A stretch of 64,000 nt of DNA, from positions 1 through 64,000 of the forward strand of contig CANMMF010000001.1 in NCBI GenBank assembly GCA_947498985.1, given 5' to 3'. The notes below the pieces were generated by a model. That model made no database searches. It had not been told where the DNA came from and saw nothing but the letters and a program-made list of their open reading frames with translations. The DNA is from an uncultured Paracoccaceae bacterium. Its GTDB lineage: Bacteria; Pseudomonadota; Alphaproteobacteria; Rhodobacterales; Rhodobacteraceae. Position 1 is the stretch's first letter; every line of letters begins with the position of its first letter. Positions 61,797 to 64,000 of this stretch are shown in pieces. Both the position numbers and the translations under genes were made by a program.

Positions 61797-64000
61797 TCAA
61801 GACCGCCGCTTGCGCGCCACCTTGCGCTTGACCTTGGCGGCTTTCTTCGCGGCCTTGGCCGGTTTGCGTTTTGGCGCCGCGCCGCGTTTGCCGCGCCCGC
61901 GCCCGGTCCCGCCACGCCGCGACGGCGCGCTTTCATAGCGCTCCTCCTCGATCTCCAGCATCTCGAAGGCGATACCGCCGGTCACTGGCGCGGCTTCGAT
62001 CAGCTTCACCCGCGCGCGCATCCCGATGGCGATCACCCGGCCGGTATCGGCCCCCATCAGCGTGCCCTGCTCGCGGTCGAAATGGAAATATTCGCGCCCC
62101 AGCGTCGAGATCGGCACAAGCCCGTCCGCCCCGGTCTCATCGAGCTTCACAAAGACGCCGAACTTGGCGATCCCGCTGATCCGCCCAGTGAACTCCGCCC
62201 CGATCCGGTCGCTCAGAAACGCCGCAAGATAGCGGTCCGTGGTGTCGCGCTCGGCCATCATCGAGCGCCGCTCGGTGTCGGAGATATGCTGCGCCGTCTG
62301 CTCGAGTCGCTCGATATCCTCCACGCTCAGCCCGTCATCGCCCCAGCCATGCGCCGAGATCAGCGCACGATGCACGATGAGGTCCGAATAGCGCCGGATC
62401 GGCGAGGTGAAATGCGCGTAGTTTTGCAGCGCCAGCCCGAAATGGCCGAAATTCTTCGGACTGTAATAGGCCTGCGTCATCGAGCGCAGCGTGGCGAAAT
62501 TGATCAGCTCCGCCTCTTCGGTGCCCGCCGCATCATGCAAGAGCCGGTTGAGATGCGACGTCTTCAGCACCTGCCCCTTGGCCAGCACCAGACCGGAGGC
62601 CTGCGCGGTGTCCCGCAGGCTTTCCAGCTTGTCCTCGGGCGGCTCCTCATGCACGCGGAACAGCAGCGGCGTGTCGCGCGCGATCAGCGTCTCGGCGGCG
62701 GCGACATTGGCCAGCACCATACATTCCTCGATCAGCTTATGCGCTTCCAGCCGCTCGGCGAAATCCACCGAGCGCACCGTGCCATCGTCATCCAGCACCA
62801 CCTTGCGCTCCGGCAGGTCCAGATCCAGCGGCTGACGGCGATTGCGCGCCGCGCGCAGCGCCTCGTAGGCCGCAAAAAGCGGGCGCAGCACCGGCTCCAG
62901 CAGCGGGCCGGTGGCCTCGTTGGGATCGCCGTCGATGGCGGTCTGCACCTCCTGGTAGCTCAGCGACGCGGGCGAGCGCATCAGCCCGCGAAGAAACCCG
63001 TGAGACCGTTTCTCGCCATCCGCACCCAGCACCATGCGCACCGCAAGACAGGCCCGCGGCACCCCTTCGTGCAGCGAACACAGATCACCCGACAACCGGT
63101 CCGGCAGCATCGGCACAACGCGGTCGGGAAAATAGCTCGAATTGCCGCGTTTTTTCGCCTCACGGTCCAGTTTCGTGCACGGCCGCACGTAATGGGCGAC
63201 ATCGGCAATCGCGACCCAGAGGATATGCCCGCCGGGGTTCTTCGGATCGTCATCTGCCTCGGCAAACACCGCGTCGTCGTGATCGCGCGCGTCGGAGGGA
63301 TCGATGGTGATCAGCGGCATCTGGCGCAGATCGGTCCTCCCCTTGAGGCCCGCAGGCTTCATCGCGTCGGCCTCGGCCAGCACTTCGGGCGGGAAATCGT
63401 CGGGAATGCCGTGCTGGTGGATGGCGATCAGCGACACCGCGCGCGGCGCGCTCGGATCGCCCAGCCGCAGCACGATGCGGGCGCGCGGCAGGCCCATGCG
63501 GCCCGCGGGCCCGGCCTGTTCGGCCTCGACCAGCTCCCCCTCCTGCGCGCCGCCGGTGGCGTCGGCGGCCACCTGCCATTCGCGGTCGGCACCCTTGTCG
63601 ATGGGCAGAATGCGTCCGCCCTCGGCACTCTTGCGGAAAATGCCCACCACCTTGCGCGGGCTCTGCCCGATGCGGCGGATGAGCCGCGCCTCGTAATTGT
63701 GATCCTCCTCATGCACGACCTGCAGCCGCGCGAGGATCCGGTCCCCTTCGCCCAGCGCCGGGTCGGAGGCGCGCGGCACCACCAGCACGACGGGCTCCAC
63801 CCCCTCACCATGCCATTCCAGCGGCTGGGCAAAGAGATCGCCGTTGGCGTCAGGCTCTTTCACCTGCAACACGCTCACCGGCGGCAGCCGGTCGGGATCG
63901 CGATAGGTCTTCTTGCGCTTTTCCAGATGGCCCTCATCCGCCAGCTCGCGCAGAAGGCGTTTGAGGTCGATCCGCGCGGCCCCCTTGATGCCGAAGGCCT
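61797..64000 (-). CDS. rnr: Ribonuclease R (N-terminus beyond the right edge)
   Basis: Processive 3'-5' exoribonuclease. About 734 codons are visible, and the frame stays open to base 64000 (AFGIKGAARIDLKRLLRELA). The RNB domain shows the catalytic acidic cluster ITIDPSDARDHDDAVFAE, LWVAIADVAHYV and FTSPIRRYSDLIVHRAL. An S1 domain follows (EFTGRISGIAKFGVFVKLDETGADGLVPIS), then a Lys/Arg/Ala-rich tail (RGKRGAAPKRKPAKAAKKAA) as in E. coli RNase R. The track start at 63878 is internal. Confidence 0.95.
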   Translation of the reverse strand, partial: AFGIKGAARIDLKRLLRELADEGHLEKRKKTYRDPDRLPPVSVLQVKEPDANGDLFAQPLEWHGEGVEPVVLVVPRASDPALGEGDRILARLQVVHEEDHNYEARLIRRIGQSPRKVVGIFRKSAEGGRILPIDKGADREWQVAADATGGAQEGELVEAEQAGPAGRMGLPRARIVLRLGDPSAPRAVSLIAIHQHGIPDDFPPEVLAEADAMKPAGLKGRTDLRQMPLITIDPSDARDHDDAVFAEADDDPKNPGGHILWVAIADVAHYVRPCTKLDREAKKRGNSSYFPDRVVPMLPDRLSGDLCSLHEGVPRACLAVRMVLGADGEKRSHGFLRGLMRSPASLSYQEVQTAIDGDPNEATGPLLEPVLRPLFAAYEALRAARNRRQPLDLDLPERKVVLDDDGTVRSVDFAERLEAHKLIEECMVLANVAAAETLIARDTPLLFRVHEEPPEDKLESLRDTAQASGLVLAKGQVLKTSHLNRLLHDAAGTEEAELINFATLRSMTQAYYSPKNFGHFGLALQNYAHFTSPIRRYSDLIVHRALISAHGWGDDGLSVEDIERLEQTAQHISDTERRSMMAERDTTDRYLAAFLSDRIGAEFTGRISGIAKFGVFVKLDETGADGLVPISTLGREYFHFDREQGTLMGADTGRVIAIGMRARVKLIEAAPVTGGIAFEMLEIEEERYESAPSRRGGTGRGRGKRGAAPKRKPAKAAKKAAKVKRKVARKRRS

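Overview
The window is about 65% G+C and looks like a chromosomal segment of an alphaproteobacterium of the order Rhodobacterales, most likely a Roseobacter-group aerobic anoxygenic phototroph. The main reasons are bchE and bchJ (bacteriochlorophyll synthesis) behind FnrL-like and PpsR-like sites, a complete smoEFGKS-mtlK polyol operon as known from Rhodobacter sphaeroides, a phosphatidylcholine synthase, a DUF1150/Hsp20 pair, a Core-2-like branching glycosyltransferase and a Hint-domain protein. I see no insertion sequence, prophage, CRISPR array or rRNA. One tRNA gene (Lys, TTT) is present. Genes are dense, often with ATGA start/stop overlaps. Most long track ORFs opposite the genes are high-GC shadows.

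Layout. 1-2 kb: 5' part of tuf (cut by the edge), a GDPD-like C-terminal fragment and a small lipoprotein. 2-4.4 kb: a ketopantoate-reductase-like gene and a cytochrome P450. 4.4-12 kb: the sorbitol/mannitol ABC transporter and dehydrogenase operon with its LacI-type regulator and operator-like palindromes. 12.2-14.5 kb: bchEJ. 14.7-24 kb: housekeeping genes (ppk2, tRNA-Lys, dapF-mtaB, pcs, ubiK, lgt-midA-pgeF). 24-31 kb: a 56-residue small ORF, a Hint protein, Lrp and trxB, a second P450, and an EPS-type MarR regulator reading in frame into a sulfate adenylyltransferase/APS kinase. 31-45 kb: a YafY-type regulator with a divergent partner, DUF1150-hsp20, purEK, yghU, an ABC1 kinase-like protein facing a catalytically dead subtilase homologue, a PfkB kinase with nth, an Ada-like methyltransferase, an OmpA-type lipoprotein and metabolic enzymes.

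45-61 kb is centred on the cell surface: an ExoY-type sugar transferase with a nearly 1-kb leader region, rnd-lptCAB-hpf-ptsN, then a long minus-strand operon (cysQ, GT2, galU, galE, GT4, GT2-type, a Core-2-like branching enzyme with a long C-terminal domain, and a two-module sulfotransferase) next to a divergent KpsM-like export permease. A secreted cysteine-containing protein and rnr (cut by the right edge) close the window.

The most coherent unusual theme is sulfated surface glycan production. PAPS could be made by the regulator-fused Sat-CysC, used by the tandem sulfotransferase, and its by-product PAP removed by CysQ, whose gene heads the glycan operon. UDP-glucose and UDP-galactose would come from galU/galE. 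That link is inference from gene content. The sequence itself shows the motifs, overlaps and operon structure.
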